Below are positions 55,610 through 64,000 of a stretch of DNA of 64,000 nt, in pieces (positions within the stretch are counted from its first letter, which is position 1; each line of letters opens with the position of its first letter). The stretch comes from Mediterraneibacter massiliensis (GTDB taxonomy: Bacteria > Bacillota > Clostridia > Lachnospirales > Lachnospiraceae). Location: assembly GCF_001487105.1 (NCBI RefSeq), contig NZ_LN913000.1, forward strand, positions 310,001 through 374,000, in the 5' to 3' direction. The notes under the pieces were generated by a model. It made no database searches, had not been told where the DNA came from, and saw only the letters and a list, made by a program, of their open reading frames with translations. A program made the translations under genes and the position numbers.

Positions 55610-56653
55610 ATGAGGGCGATCAAGAGAATGATATCAGCAGGACTCTGTGCAGCGCTGCTTTTGGGCACGGCGGGGTGCGCATCTTCATCAGGAGGGACAG
55701 CTTTCACGGATGGAAAGAGAATTATCCGCATTTCCCACGGACAGTCGGAGACGCATCCGGAGCATATTGGTCTGCTTGCGTTCAAAGAATATGTAGAGGA
55801 AAACCTCGGGGATGAATATGAAGTGCAGATCTTTCCAAATGAAATTTTAGGAAGCGCGCAAAAGGCAATCGAATTGACGCAGACAGGCGCGATTGATTTT
55901 GTTGTGGCGGGAACTGCCAATCTGGAGACATTTGCGGATGTATACGAGATCTTCAGTATGCCCTATTTGTTTACCTCAGAGGAAGCATATCATGAAACAA
56001 TGGAAGACACAGAGTATATGGAAAAGATATATGAATCAACGGATGATGCGGGTTTTCGTGTGCTGACATGGTATAATGCCGGAACAAGAAATTTTTATGC
56101 GACAAAACCGATCTATGAACCGGGGGATCTAAAAGGCTTGAAGATTCGTGTGCAGCAAAGTCCGGCCAGTGTTTCTATGATGCAGGCATTTGGAGCGGCA
56201 GCTTCTCCTATGAGCTTTGGTGAAGTATATACGGCGATCCAGCAGGGTGTGATCGACGGAGCAGAGAACAATGAACTGGCATTGACGAACAATAAGCACG
56301 GAGAGGTCGCAAAATATTATTCCTATAATATGCATCAGATGGTTCCAGATATGCTGATCGGAAATTTGAAATTTCTGGAAAGCTTAAGTGAAAAAGAACT
56401 GGAGATATTCCAGGAAGCGGCACGTATTTCGACAGAAGTGGAAATGGAAGAGTGGGACACACAGGCACAGGAAGCAAAAGAGTATGCCGAAAGTGAGATG
56501 GGTGTAGAATTTATCGAAGTGGATGTAGACAAATTTAAAGAGAAGGTAGAACCACTCCATGAGAAGATGCTGAAAGAAAACCCCCATATCCAGGATATTT
56601 ATGATCATATCCAGGAAATCAATGCGAAGGCCGAAGCAGAGGAGGGAAAATAA
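55610..56653 (+). CDS. dctP: TRAP transporter substrate-binding lipoprotein (DctP family)
   Basis: The extracytoplasmic receptor of a tripartite transporter, probably for hexuronates given its neighbours. The start at 55610 (MRAIKRMISAGLCAALLLG) has AAAGGAGG before it; the ATG at 55589 lies upstream of that site. The signal ends in a lipobox, GTAGC. DctP features are ISHGQSETHPEHIGLLAFKE, VQIFPNEILGSAQKAIELTQ, GDLKGLKIRVQQSPASVSMM, and the ligand-contacting region PMSFGEVYTAIQQGVIDGAE. The 347-residue length is normal. Confidence 0.95.
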   Translation: MRAIKRMISAGLCAALLLGTAGCASSSGGTAFTDGKRIIRISHGQSETHPEHIGLLAFKEYVEENLGDEYEVQIFPNEILGSAQKAIELTQTGAIDFVVAGTANLETFADVYEIFSMPYLFTSEEAYHETMEDTEYMEKIYESTDDAGFRVLTWYNAGTRNFYATKPIYEPGDLKGLKIRVQQSPASVSMMQAFGAAASPMSFGEVYTAIQQGVIDGAENNELALTNNKHGEVAKYYSYNMHQMVPDMLIGNLKFLESLSEKELEIFQEAARISTEVEMEEWDTQAQEAKEYAESEMGVEFIEVDVDKFKEKVEPLHEKMLKENPHIQDIYDHIQEINAKAEAEEGK

Positions 56654-56654
56654 A

Positions 56655-57155
56655 ATGGAAGTGTTAAAGAAAATCCGAAAAGGACTGGATAATCTACTGA
56701 CCTTTTTATGCGTATTTCTATTTGCGGTAATGGTGATCATCGGGACATATCAGATCGTGGTACGGTACTTTTTTAACAGTCCGAGTACAGTTTCCGAAGA
56801 ATTACTAACCTATAGTTTTACATGGATGGCCTTATTTTCCGGGGCTCTCGTGTTTGGAAAACGTGATCATATGAGAATGGGATTTCTGGCGGATAAACTG
56901 ACGGGAAAGAAGCGGATGATACTGGAAATTGTGATTGAAGTGCTGATCTTTCTTTTCACCCTGGCTGTGCTTGTGATCGGAGGCATAACCATCACAAAAC
57001 TGCAGTTCGCGCAGGTAACGGCGTCCCTGGGTATTCCAATGGGGGCGGTGTATCTCGTGCTTCCGTTTAGCGGCATTGTGATTCTCATATATAATATACT
57101 GAATCTGATAGATATAGTGAAGGCAAAGGGCCAAATTTCGCGGCAGGAAGAATAA
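56655..57155 (+). CDS. dctQ: TRAP transporter small membrane subunit (DctQ)
   Basis: A 166-residue protein with four membrane segments. The start at 56655 (MEVLKKIRKGLDNLLTFLC) follows the dctP stop by one base, with GGAGGG upstream. DctQ hallmarks are VRYFFNSPSTVSEELLTYSF, TWMALFSGALVFGKRDHMRM, and MGAVYLVLPFSG near the end. It docks the binding protein to the large permease DctM encoded next. Confidence 0.95.
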   Translation: MEVLKKIRKGLDNLLTFLCVFLFAVMVIIGTYQIVVRYFFNSPSTVSEELLTYSFTWMALFSGALVFGKRDHMRMGFLADKLTGKKRMILEIVIEVLIFLFTLAVLVIGGITITKLQFAQVTASLGIPMGAVYLVLPFSGIVILIYNILNLIDIVKAKGQISRQEE

Positions 57156-57172
57156 GGAGGGAGGAAAAACAT

Positions 57173-58480
57173 ATGGATATTGCAGTATTAAGCGGCTTGA
57201 TCATATTGATATTACTGATTATTATGCTGATAGCGGGTGTTCCGATCGCAGTGGCGCTTGGTATATCGTCGATCTGTGCGATCCTGCCTGTCATGTCTTT
57301 CGATATCGCGGTTGTCACAGGCGCGCAGCGTATATTTTCCGGTATTTCCGTATTTTCCCTGCTTGCTATACCATTCTTTATCTTAGCAGGAAATATTATG
57401 AACAAAGGTGGGATCGCCATCCGGCTGATCAATCTTGCCAAATTATTGTGTGGACGAGCTCCTGGCGCGTTGGCGCAGACCAATGTTGTGGCGAATATGC
57501 TTTTCGGAGCTATCTCCGGTTCGGGTACAGCGGCAGCATCGGCGATGGGTTCTATTATCGGACCTGTAGAGGAAGAAGAGGGATATGACAGAAACTTTTC
57601 CGCGGCAGCGAATATCGCGACTGCGCCGACCGGACTTCTTATCCCGCCAAGCAATGTTATGATCACATTCTCCCTTGTCAGTGGAGGAACCTCTGTTGCA
57701 GCCTTGTTTATGGCGGGGTATATCCCAGGTATTTTGTGGGGACTTGCGTGTATGTTGGTGATCTTCGTGCTGGCAAAGAGAAATGGATACATCAGCACAG
57801 TGAAGATGACGGGAAAAGAAAAATTAAAAGTATTTTTACAAGCACTGCCGTGTCTGCTTTTGATCGTTATCGTGATCGGAGGGATCATAGCGGGGATCTT
57901 TACCGCGACAGAAGGGTCTGTTGTGGCGGTTGTGTATAGCCTTATACTTTCTTTGTTTTTCTATAAATCTATTAAACTAAAAGATCTGCCGAAAATTTTT
58001 AAAGACAGCGCTGAAATGACAGGGATCATTATTTTCCTGATCGGTGTATCCAGTATCATGTCATGGATCATGGCATTTACACAGATTCCGACAGCGATTT
58101 CCAGTGCTTTGCTGGGATTGACGGATAATAAATATATTATCCTGCTGATCATTAATATTTTGCTGTTGTTTGTAGGTACTTTTATGGATATGACACCGGC
58201 GTGCCTGATTTTTACGCCGATTTTTCTGCCGGTATGTACAGCGCTTGGAATGAATACAGTTCATTTCGGCATTATGATGATATTCAACTTGTGCATCGGT
58301 ACGATCACACCGCCAGTTGGAACGACTCTGTTTGTCGGAGTAAAAGTCGGCAAAGTCAAGATAGAAACGGTATTCAGGCAGCTTTTGCTATATTTTGCAG
58401 CGATATTTGCCGTATTGCTGCTTGTCACGTATATTCCGCAGTTATCCTTGTGGCTGCCAAGTCTGATGGGATACGTATAA
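57173..58480 (+). CDS. dctM: TRAP transporter large permease subunit (DctM)
   Basis: A 435-residue, roughly 12-segment permease that drives uptake with the sodium gradient. Signatures are GVPIAVALGISSICAILPVM, IPFFILAGNIMNKGGIAIRL, LFGAISGSGTAAASAMGSII, GLLIPPSNVMITFSLVSGGT, FMDMTPACLIFTPIFLPVCT and NLCIGTITPPVGTTLFVG. It lies 17 bases after dctQ with GGAGGGAGG before the ATG. Confidence 0.96.
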   Translation: MDIAVLSGLIILILLIIMLIAGVPIAVALGISSICAILPVMSFDIAVVTGAQRIFSGISVFSLLAIPFFILAGNIMNKGGIAIRLINLAKLLCGRAPGALAQTNVVANMLFGAISGSGTAAASAMGSIIGPVEEEEGYDRNFSAAANIATAPTGLLIPPSNVMITFSLVSGGTSVAALFMAGYIPGILWGLACMLVIFVLAKRNGYISTVKMTGKEKLKVFLQALPCLLLIVIVIGGIIAGIFTATEGSVVAVVYSLILSLFFYKSIKLKDLPKIFKDSAEMTGIIIFLIGVSSIMSWIMAFTQIPTAISSALLGLTDNKYIILLIINILLLFVGTFMDMTPACLIFTPIFLPVCTALGMNTVHFGIMMIFNLCIGTITPPVGTTLFVGVKVGKVKIETVFRQLLLYFAAIFAVLLLVTYIPQLSLWLPSLMGYV

Positions 58481-58548
58481 AAATATAGAAAGCACAAAAT
58501 AAGGTAATATTTTAAAATCATAAGTTAAAAGACAGGAGAGATGGGATT

Positions 58549-59967
58549 ATGAAACAATTTATGGATAAAGATTTTTTACTTCGCACAGAGACAGCAAAGG
58601 AGCTGTATCATGACTATGCGGCTAAAACACCGATCCTTGACTATCATTGCCATATTAACCCGCAGGAGATCGCGGAGGACAGAAAATTTGAAAATATCAC
58701 ACAGGTATGGCTTGGGGGAGATCATTATAAATGGCGTCTGATGCGTTCCAATGGTGTGGAGGAAAAATATATCACAGGCGATGCGTCTGATCGGGAAAAA
58801 TTCCAAAAATGGGCGGAAACGTTGGAGCGTGGGATCGGAAATCCGCTGTATCACTGGAGCCATCTGGAATTACAAAGATATTTTGGATACTATGGTGTAC
58901 TGAATGGAAAAACAGCAGAGGAGGTATGGAATCTCTGCAATGAGAAATTACAGCAAGATTCGATGAGTGTGCGGAATCTGATCAGCCAGTCAGGTGTCAC
59001 TTTGTTATGTACAACAGATGATCCGGCCGATTCTCTTGAATGGCATAAAGTATTAAAGGCAGATGACAGTTTTACTGTGCAGGTACTTCCGGCATGGCGT
59101 CCGGACAAGGCAATGGGAATTGAAAAACCGACCTTTGCAGAGTACATAAAGACTCTTGGAACGGTAAGCGGCATGGAGATCGGTACATTTGCGGATATGA
59201 AAAAGGCATTGGAAAAAAGAGCAGAATTTTTCCATGAGATGGGATGCCGCGCTTCCGATCATGCACTGGAGTATGTGATGTATGTACCAGCATCAGAAGA
59301 AGAAATAGAGTCTATATTTGCGAAGAAACTTTCTGGAAGTGAACTGACAAAAGAAGAAGTGCTGAAATATAAGACGGCATTTATGCTTTTTGTGGGCGGT
59401 CTGTATCACAGGCTTGGATGGGCGATGCAGCTCCATTACGGATGCAAGAGAGACAACAATACGCCTATGTATGAAAAAATGGGGCCGGATACAGGATTTG
59501 ACTGTATCAACAATTATGCACCTTCCGGTCAGATGGCTGACTTTTTGGATGCATTAAACAAAACGGGTGATCTGCCGAAGACAATCATATACAGCCTGAA
59601 TCCAAACGATGATGAAGCAATCGGAACGATCCTTGGCTGTTTCCAGGACTCCAGCGCAGCTGCAAAAATACAGCAAGGCTCTGCATGGTGGTTTAATGAC
59701 CATAAGGTGGGGATGACAAAACAACTGACATCCCTTGCAAATCTTGGCTGTCTGAGCAATTTTGTAGGTATGCTGACGGATTCCAGAAGTTTTCTGTCCT
59801 ATGCGAGACATGAATATTTCAGAAGGATACTCTGCGATCTGTTTGGTACATGGGTAGAAAACGGAGAATATCCAAAAGATATGGAAGTACTTGGCGGTAT
59901 TGTGAAAGACATCTCTTACAATAATGCAGTGAGATATTTTGGCTTTGACCTGGAAGAGGTAAAATAA
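58549..59967 (+). CDS. uxaC: Glucuronate/galacturonate isomerase
   Basis: Converts D-glucuronate to D-fructuronate and D-galacturonate to D-tagaturonate, the first internal step for both sugars. The 472-residue protein has FMDKDFLLRTETAKELYHDY, ILDYHCHINPQEIAEDRKF with the metal-binding HCH, HYKWRLMRSNGV, LLCTTDDPADSLEWH, LPAWRPDK, GLYHRLGWAMQLHYGCKRDN and MLTDSRSFLSYARHEYFRRI. A moderate ribosome site (CAGGAGAG) precedes the ATG. It is last in the plus-strand uronate operon and feeds UxuB/UxuA. Confidence 0.97.
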   Translation: MKQFMDKDFLLRTETAKELYHDYAAKTPILDYHCHINPQEIAEDRKFENITQVWLGGDHYKWRLMRSNGVEEKYITGDASDREKFQKWAETLERGIGNPLYHWSHLELQRYFGYYGVLNGKTAEEVWNLCNEKLQQDSMSVRNLISQSGVTLLCTTDDPADSLEWHKVLKADDSFTVQVLPAWRPDKAMGIEKPTFAEYIKTLGTVSGMEIGTFADMKKALEKRAEFFHEMGCRASDHALEYVMYVPASEEEIESIFAKKLSGSELTKEEVLKYKTAFMLFVGGLYHRLGWAMQLHYGCKRDNNTPMYEKMGPDTGFDCINNYAPSGQMADFLDALNKTGDLPKTIIYSLNPNDDEAIGTILGCFQDSSAAAKIQQGSAWWFNDHKVGMTKQLTSLANLGCLSNFVGMLTDSRSFLSYARHEYFRRILCDLFGTWVENGEYPKDMEVLGGIVKDISYNNAVRYFGFDLEEVK

Positions 59968-59987
59968 TATAAAACAGAAAATCCAGA

Positions 59988-60034
59988 AAAAGACATCCCC
60001 GTTCTCTGCTATGAACGGCGGATGTCTTTTTTTT
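59988..60034 (+). terminator. Terminator of the uronate operon
   Basis: AGACATCC..GTTC pairs with GAAC..GGATGTCT, followed by eight T. Confidence 0.9.
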
Positions 60035-60059
60035 GTGGCGCGCCAGGCGGCGCACATTT

Positions 60060-60179
60060 CTAATGGATAAAAGTCCATGTTCCAAAAGATTCGATGGAGA
60101 AAGTATAACCCCAATCCTGTTCGGCGGCAGAAATACCCAAAGAAACAAACGGAAAGTTTGAGAGAAAAGTAAATAAAAT
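60060..60179 (-). CDS. Possible 39-residue ORF with non-AUG start after the CdaR-like gene
   Basis: The sequence GGCAGGAGGTG, a near-perfect ribosome site, lies just after the CdaR-like gene stop, but no ATG, GTG or TTG follows at normal spacing. An ATT seven bases downstream opens a 39-codon frame with a hydrophobic start (ILFTFLSNFPFVSLGIS) and an aromatic end (QDWGYTFSIESFGTWTFIH). It may be a small secreted or signalling peptide using a rare start, or a gene whose ATG decayed. No family recognised. Confidence 0.25.
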   Translation of the reverse strand: MLFTFLSNFPFVSLGISAAEQDWGYTFSIESFGTWTFIH

Positions 60180-60200
60180 AAGTATTCACCTCCTGCCGAT

Positions 60201-61433
60201 TTAGATTTTACGATTGTACCAGCGGATCAGTTTGGATGAAAGATAAAAATCAAATAAAAAATTAGGAGCGTATATATCCCCGGCAATTTCTTTGATCTTT
60301 TGTAAATGAAGACGCACTGTATTTCTGTGTACATAGAGAGCTTCTGCTGTCTGATTGATATTTCCCCATTTTTCTATAAATGTCTCCAAGGTATGCGCAT
60401 ATTCTGTATTGTGTTCTTTATCAAATGCCCGCAGGAGACTGTAACCACGACTGAGCAGACCCTCGTCACAATACTGGGCAGGAATTCGATTTAAGACGTG
60501 GCTCAGGAAATCATCATCATACTGAAAAAGCTGATATTCTCCGGGATTATGCACTTGTGCGATCGTGGCAGATTCTAAGGCAAGGGTATAATGGTAGGGG
60601 AGTGCGGTAAGTGTATGGAAATATCTGCCTGCGCCTGCCTGCAGCCGATTATGTTTTAATATAGAATTAAGTTGGCGGTATGCGAGAGCAAAATCAGCCT
60701 CTTTTCGGGCATTGAGCAAAACGATCAGATTCCCAGAATATTCTGTGACTGTGCAGATCGGCAGTGTGTTCATGATATCCCGCTTTAAATATTTTTGAAA
60801 GTAAGAACTTGTATCAGAAGGATGGAACAGGATGACGATAATGGAAAAAAGAGACAGCGGCTTCCATTTTGCGGATAATAGACGATCTTCTAAAATAGAG
60901 GGCTCCCTAAGGTTTTGGTGCAGGAGATCCTGGATGATATTTGCTTTAATGCTGTCATTTTCTTCATAGATCAGCGGACTCTGCTGCAAAAGGATGGAAA
61001 GGATCTGGCAAAGAGTATCTAAAAGGAACTTGGTCTCTTCTGTAATCTTGCTGGTCAACTGATAGATACCAATATAAGCGATCGTCTTATCCTTTGCCTC
61101 TATACGTTGTATCAGGCGGGGAATATCCTTTCCTACACTGAAATTGATCCATGTAGAGCCAGAGGCGGTATGGACTGCCGAAGTGACGCCGGTACTTTTA
61201 AAATTGTCGATAGAATCAGCGCTGCAATATCCATATTTGGAACAAAATTGCCAAATTGGATCGGGATTTTCTACACCGGTAGTATTGATCAGTGAAATAA
61301 CTTTATAACCGGCTGTAGTCAAAATGATCGGGTTGTGAAAAAGTTCTCCGGCCGTATGCAAAACTGTTTCCAGACCGTAAGGAAGGCACTCATATAATGC
61401 GAGGCGTTCTTTTACATTTTGTTCGAGATTCAA
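60201..61433 (-). CDS. PucR/CdaR-family transcriptional regulator
   Basis: A 410-residue regulator. I chose the TTG at 61433 because GAAGGAGGA lies seven bases upstream; the frame to 61502 runs through the promoter. The N-terminal two thirds form a sensor of the CdaR/PucR type (LETVLHTAGELFHNPIILTT, GYKVISLINTTG). The C-terminus carries the PucR helix-turn-helix: YAHTLETFIEKWGNINQTAE, ALYVHRNTVRLHLQKIKEIA. CdaR-type proteins sense sugar acids, so a role in controlling the divergent oxidoreductase or the uronate genes is plausible. Confidence 0.87.
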   Translation of the reverse strand: MNLEQNVKERLALYECLPYGLETVLHTAGELFHNPIILTTAGYKVISLINTTGVENPDPIWQFCSKYGYCSADSIDNFKSTGVTSAVHTASGSTWINFSVGKDIPRLIQRIEAKDKTIAYIGIYQLTSKITEETKFLLDTLCQILSILLQQSPLIYEENDSIKANIIQDLLHQNLREPSILEDRLLSAKWKPLSLFSIIVILFHPSDTSSYFQKYLKRDIMNTLPICTVTEYSGNLIVLLNARKEADFALAYRQLNSILKHNRLQAGAGRYFHTLTALPYHYTLALESATIAQVHNPGEYQLFQYDDDFLSHVLNRIPAQYCDEGLLSRGYSLLRAFDKEHNTEYAHTLETFIEKWGNINQTAEALYVHRNTVRLHLQKIKEIAGDIYAPNFLFDFYLSSKLIRWYNRKI

Positions 61434-61458
61434 TAGACTTCCTCCTTCTGTATGAAGT

Positions 61459-61515
61459 GTGCATAATGCACTATAAATTATATATATTATGGCATTAAGC
61501 ACATAGGATAGTCAA
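61459..61515 (-). promoter_or_regulatory. Promoter and palindrome before the CdaR-like gene
   Basis: On the minus strand TTGACT (61510-61515), an 18-base spacer and CATAAT (61486-61491). Between it and the start is the palindrome GTGCATAATGCAC (61459-61471), a likely operator. Confidence 0.55.
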
Positions 61516-61578
61516 CTTAAATACTGTAAAATAAAAAATAGAATACACGCAGCAAAATGAAAAGGAGGGAACAGGATA

Positions 61579-63516
61579 ATGAATAACAATTATTCACATT
61601 TGCTTTCAAGAGGGCAGATCGGAAAGCTAAAATTAAAGAACCGTATGGTAATGGCTCCAATGGGAACTTTTTCAGAGAACCGTGACGGTTATCCATCTAA
61701 GGCGCAGATCGAGTATTATGCAGAACGTGCAAAAGGCGGTTTGGGGATGATCATTACAGAAGTACAGTATGTAACGAACAAGACAGATCCCTGGATCGAT
61801 TACATTATGACAGCGGGTACGGATGAACAGATGAAAGGCTGGGCGCTTTTGACAGAAGCGATCCATGCGCATGATTGTAAGGTATGTATTCAGTTGGGAT
61901 GCGGGCTGGGGAGAAACGCATTTCCATTTTCGTCGGATCAGATGGTCTCCGCGTCCGCGGTTCCGTCATTTTATTTTCCAGATCAGTTGTGCCGTCCGTT
62001 TACTATTGAAGAAATCAAAGATATTATCGAAAAATTCCGCCTTGCCGGGCGGCATGCGGTCATAGCTGAGGCAGACGCGATTGAGATACACGCACACAGC
62101 GGTTATATTCTGGATCAGTTTATGACACCGGCATGGAATAAAAGAACAGATGAATATGGCGGAAGCTTTGAAAATCGTATGAGATTGGTGAGAGAAATTT
62201 ATGAAGTGCTGCGTGAGGAAGTGGGACCGGATTTCCCGATCCTGCTCAGAATGGGTGCCTACCATGACTTTGAGGGAGGCCGTACGCTGGAAGAAAGTAT
62301 AGAGATCGCCAAATATCTGGAAGATCTGGGCATCGATGCTCTGGATGTAGACTTGGGCTGCTACGAGAGAAAACAATGGATCGTTCCGTCTATCTATGCA
62401 GGGGATAGTTGTATGGCAGAGGCTGCGTCCCGCATAAAGGAAGCGGTACATATCCCGGTTTTGAATGCAGGCAACCATACGCCGGAAACAGCAGAACAGT
62501 TAATAAAAGAAGGTAAAATAGATTTTGCTATGTTTGGAAGACAGGTAGTGGCAGATCCATATATGCCGGAAAAATTGCGCTGGAATGAAAGAGAAGACGT
62601 AAGACCTTGTATTTTGTGCAATGAAGTCTGTGTACGTCGGTTATATGAAAATAGAGTCATTTCCTGCGCGGTGAATCCGCAGGCAGTATTTGAAGCAAAT
62701 TATCCTCTGACACCGGCTGCGCATACTCGAAAAGTGGCTGTTATCGGCGGAGGTCCCGGAGGAATGGAAGCAGCACGTGTGGCTGCTGTCAGAGGACATG
62801 AGGTGACTTTGTATGAAAAATCGGGAGAGTTGGGCGGACAGCTGTTGGCAGCGTATACACCGCCGTTTAAGTCCAGGCTTAGAGAGTTTGTAAAATGGCA
62901 GAAATTACAACTTGAGAAAGTAGGCGTACAGGTTTGTCTACATACAGAGATCACGGAAGAATCTGAAGAATTAAAAGAGGCAGATCAGATCATTGTGGCA
63001 GTTGGAGCAACAGCGATTTGTCCGCCAATCCCGGGTATAGACGCAGAAAATGTAGTGGACGTACTAGATGCGCATACACAGCCGGAACGAATAAAAGGCG
63101 AGACTATATTGGTAGCCGGCGGAGGACTTTCTGGTTGTGATTATGCTTTGGAAATGGCTATGCAGGGCAGAAAAGTTATGATCGTTGAGATGAAAGAGGA
63201 GATTGCACAGGATGCATTGCTGGATAATCGAAATCCATTGCTGTTTAAACTGGAAGATTATGGTGTGAAAATGTATACAAATTGTAAGATAACGCAGATC
63301 ACACCGGAAGGGATCCATGCTGTATACAATGGAGAAGAAACAGAAATCAAGGCAGATACTATTGTAACAGCATTTGGCATGAAAAGCCGTCTGGAATTAG
63401 CAGATAAGATTGCGGATAAATATCCCAATACGTCGATCGTTGGAGACTGTGGCAAGATCGGACAGGTGGCGCAGGCAGTCCGCGGAGGCTTCTTTGCCGG
63501 ATGGGCAGTCAGATAG
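61579..63516 (+). CDS. Old-Yellow-Enzyme-type NADH:flavin/Fe-S oxidoreductase
   Basis: A 645-residue, two-part enzyme of the 2,4-dienoyl-CoA reductase/BaiCD type. The N-terminal FMN barrel has GKLKLKNRMVMAPMGTFSEN, AIEIHAHSGYILDQFMTPAW, NKRTDEYGGSFENRMRLVRE and MFGRQVVADP. A 4Fe-4S motif follows: CILCNEVCVRR and a later cysteine in ISCAVNP. The C-terminal part is a flavin/NAD domain with VAVIGGGPGGMEAARVAAVR and ILVAGGGLSGCDYALEMAMQ. Such enzymes reduce activated C=C bonds; substrate unknown. AAAGGAGGG precedes the ATG. It is divergent from the CdaR-like gene. Confidence 0.94.
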   Translation: MNNNYSHLLSRGQIGKLKLKNRMVMAPMGTFSENRDGYPSKAQIEYYAERAKGGLGMIITEVQYVTNKTDPWIDYIMTAGTDEQMKGWALLTEAIHAHDCKVCIQLGCGLGRNAFPFSSDQMVSASAVPSFYFPDQLCRPFTIEEIKDIIEKFRLAGRHAVIAEADAIEIHAHSGYILDQFMTPAWNKRTDEYGGSFENRMRLVREIYEVLREEVGPDFPILLRMGAYHDFEGGRTLEESIEIAKYLEDLGIDALDVDLGCYERKQWIVPSIYAGDSCMAEAASRIKEAVHIPVLNAGNHTPETAEQLIKEGKIDFAMFGRQVVADPYMPEKLRWNEREDVRPCILCNEVCVRRLYENRVISCAVNPQAVFEANYPLTPAAHTRKVAVIGGGPGGMEAARVAAVRGHEVTLYEKSGELGGQLLAAYTPPFKSRLREFVKWQKLQLEKVGVQVCLHTEITEESEELKEADQIIVAVGATAICPPIPGIDAENVVDVLDAHTQPERIKGETILVAGGGLSGCDYALEMAMQGRKVMIVEMKEEIAQDALLDNRNPLLFKLEDYGVKMYTNCKITQITPEGIHAVYNGEETEIKADTIVTAFGMKSRLELADKIADKYPNTSIVGDCGKIGQVAQAVRGGFFAGWAVR

Positions 63517-63528
63517 GAGCAGAATAAA

Positions 63529-63574
63529 AAACGGGAGCGTTGCAAAGTCTTTTGATGGAGCAAAGCTCCCGTTT
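63529..63574 (-). terminator. Terminator between the oxidoreductase and the AraC-type gene
   Basis: AAACGGGAGC (63529-63538) pairs with GCTCCCGTTT (63565-63574). The T run lies on the minus strand (TTTTTTATTC), so it mainly ends the AraC-type gene. Confidence 0.8.
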
Positions 63575-64000
63575 AGCTTTGCGTTTGTATATGCCGGCCT
63601 TCTCTGGGAGAAAAACCGAATTCTTTTTTAAATGCACGATAAAAGCTGGAATATTCTTTAAAGCCGAATTTGAGGTAGACCTCGCTGATGTTTTCTCCGC
63701 TTTGTATTGCGTTTTGGCAGGCAGCAAGCCGCTTTTTTAAGATATACTGGTGCACAGAGAGACCCATATTTTCTTTGAATACATGTGCGATATGGTATTT
63801 GCTTAAATAAAATATTTCGGAGAGTTTTTCGAGAGAGAGATCTTCTTCTATATGGTCTTCAATGTAATACAGGAGGTTTTGATACAGATTTTGTCTGCCT
63901 CTGACCTCTTTAGGATTTTCCTGTTCATGGGCCTGACGGTTTAAATGGAGCAGAAGATCATTTACGCAGAGGGAAACCTGTGCCGCATGACCAAAACGAT
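63573..64000 (-). CDS. AraC-family transcriptional regulator (C-terminal part; rest outside window)
   Basis: The frame runs from the right window edge to the stop at 63573-63575, giving the last 142 residues or so. It contains the AraC double helix-turn-helix: LLYYIEDHIEEDLSLEKLSE, IFYLSKYHIAHVFKENMGLS, HQYILKKRLAACQNAI, then ISEVYLKFGFKEYSSFYRAF and KKEFGFSPRE. The ligand-binding N-terminus is not in view. Target unknown; it converges on the flavin oxidoreductase gene. Confidence 0.93.
   Translation of the reverse strand, partial: RFGHAAQVSLCVNDLLLHLNRQAHEQENPKEVRGRQNLYQNLLYYIEDHIEEDLSLEKLSEIFYLSKYHIAHVFKENMGLSVHQYILKKRLAACQNAIQSGENISEVYLKFGFKEYSSFYRAFKKEFGFSPREGRHIQTQS

Noticed and set aside
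57085..57888. 267-codon open frame on the minus strand
   Set aside because: Antisense to dctM; repetitive Ile/Pro/Ala text mirrors the codons of a membrane protein.

Overview
The window is about 64 kb of chromosome from an anaerobic, low-GC Firmicute. The 16S rRNA text, the codon use, and genes such as short ThiC, diaminopimelate dehydrogenase and a DUF5685/J-protein pair point to the gut Lachnospiraceae (Clostridium cluster XIVa). Species cannot be fixed by eye.

Layout. 1-1.5 kb: end of tsaD, then ispD. 1.6-8.3 kb: two tRNA-Ser genes and one rRNA operon in the unusual order 16S-5S-tRNAIle-tRNAAla-23S, followed by tRNAs Asn, Glu, Thr, CAT, Asp, Val and Leu. 8.3-8.7 kb: a scar of an old integration at tRNA-Leu (frameshifted integrase tail plus a phosphonatase-like fragment). 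8.7-12.5 kb: glgP-malQ, alpha-glucan breakdown. 12.6-15.9 kb: a cobalamin riboswitch and a BtuFCD-like ABC importer. 15.9-19.5 kb: an aldehyde dehydrogenase, a TetR regulator and a radical SAM gene with an apparent one-base frameshift. 19.6-21.4 kb: an IS1182-family element. 21.4-23.4 kb: a GntR/YtrA-type regulator with its ABC exporter. 23.4-27.2 kb: an RluD-like pseudouridine synthase, tex, and bioY under a BirA-type operator. 27.4-29.4 kb: DUF5685, a J-domain protein and a membrane protein. 29.5-33.7 kb: ddh, a TPP riboswitch with thiC, and an FMN riboswitch with ribU. 33.9-38 kb: a SleB-like hydrolase, topB and yitT.

38-43.8 kb: an IS1634-family element has entered the 5' end of an enolase-like gene. 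It made a perfect 187-bp target duplication, so the gene survives intact downstream. The enolase-like protein has lost several catalytic residues and is probably a pseudoenzyme. Two bacterial PH-domain membrane proteins follow. 43.9-45.7 kb: a secreted, apparently wall-anchored homologue of the streptococcal immunoglobulin protease IdeS/Mac with its whole catalytic set. This is the most exciting gene here. 45.8-49.4 kb: secG, rnr, smpB and a HAD phosphatase with a structured leader.

49.6-61.4 kb: a hexuronate (glucuronate/galacturonate) utilisation locus. uxaA-uxuA-uxuB lie on the minus strand. A LacI-type regulator, a VOC-like protein, a TRAP transporter (dctPQM) and uxaC lie on the plus strand. 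Similar TGTAAG operators sit just after both promoters. A CdaR/PucR-type regulator and a divergent Old-Yellow-Enzyme-type flavin/Fe-S oxidoreductase follow, and a truncated AraC-type regulator closes the window.

Together the genes fit a host-associated anaerobe. It ferments glucans and uronic acids, imports B12, biotin and riboflavin under metabolite-sensing control, and may cleave host immunoglobulin at its surface.
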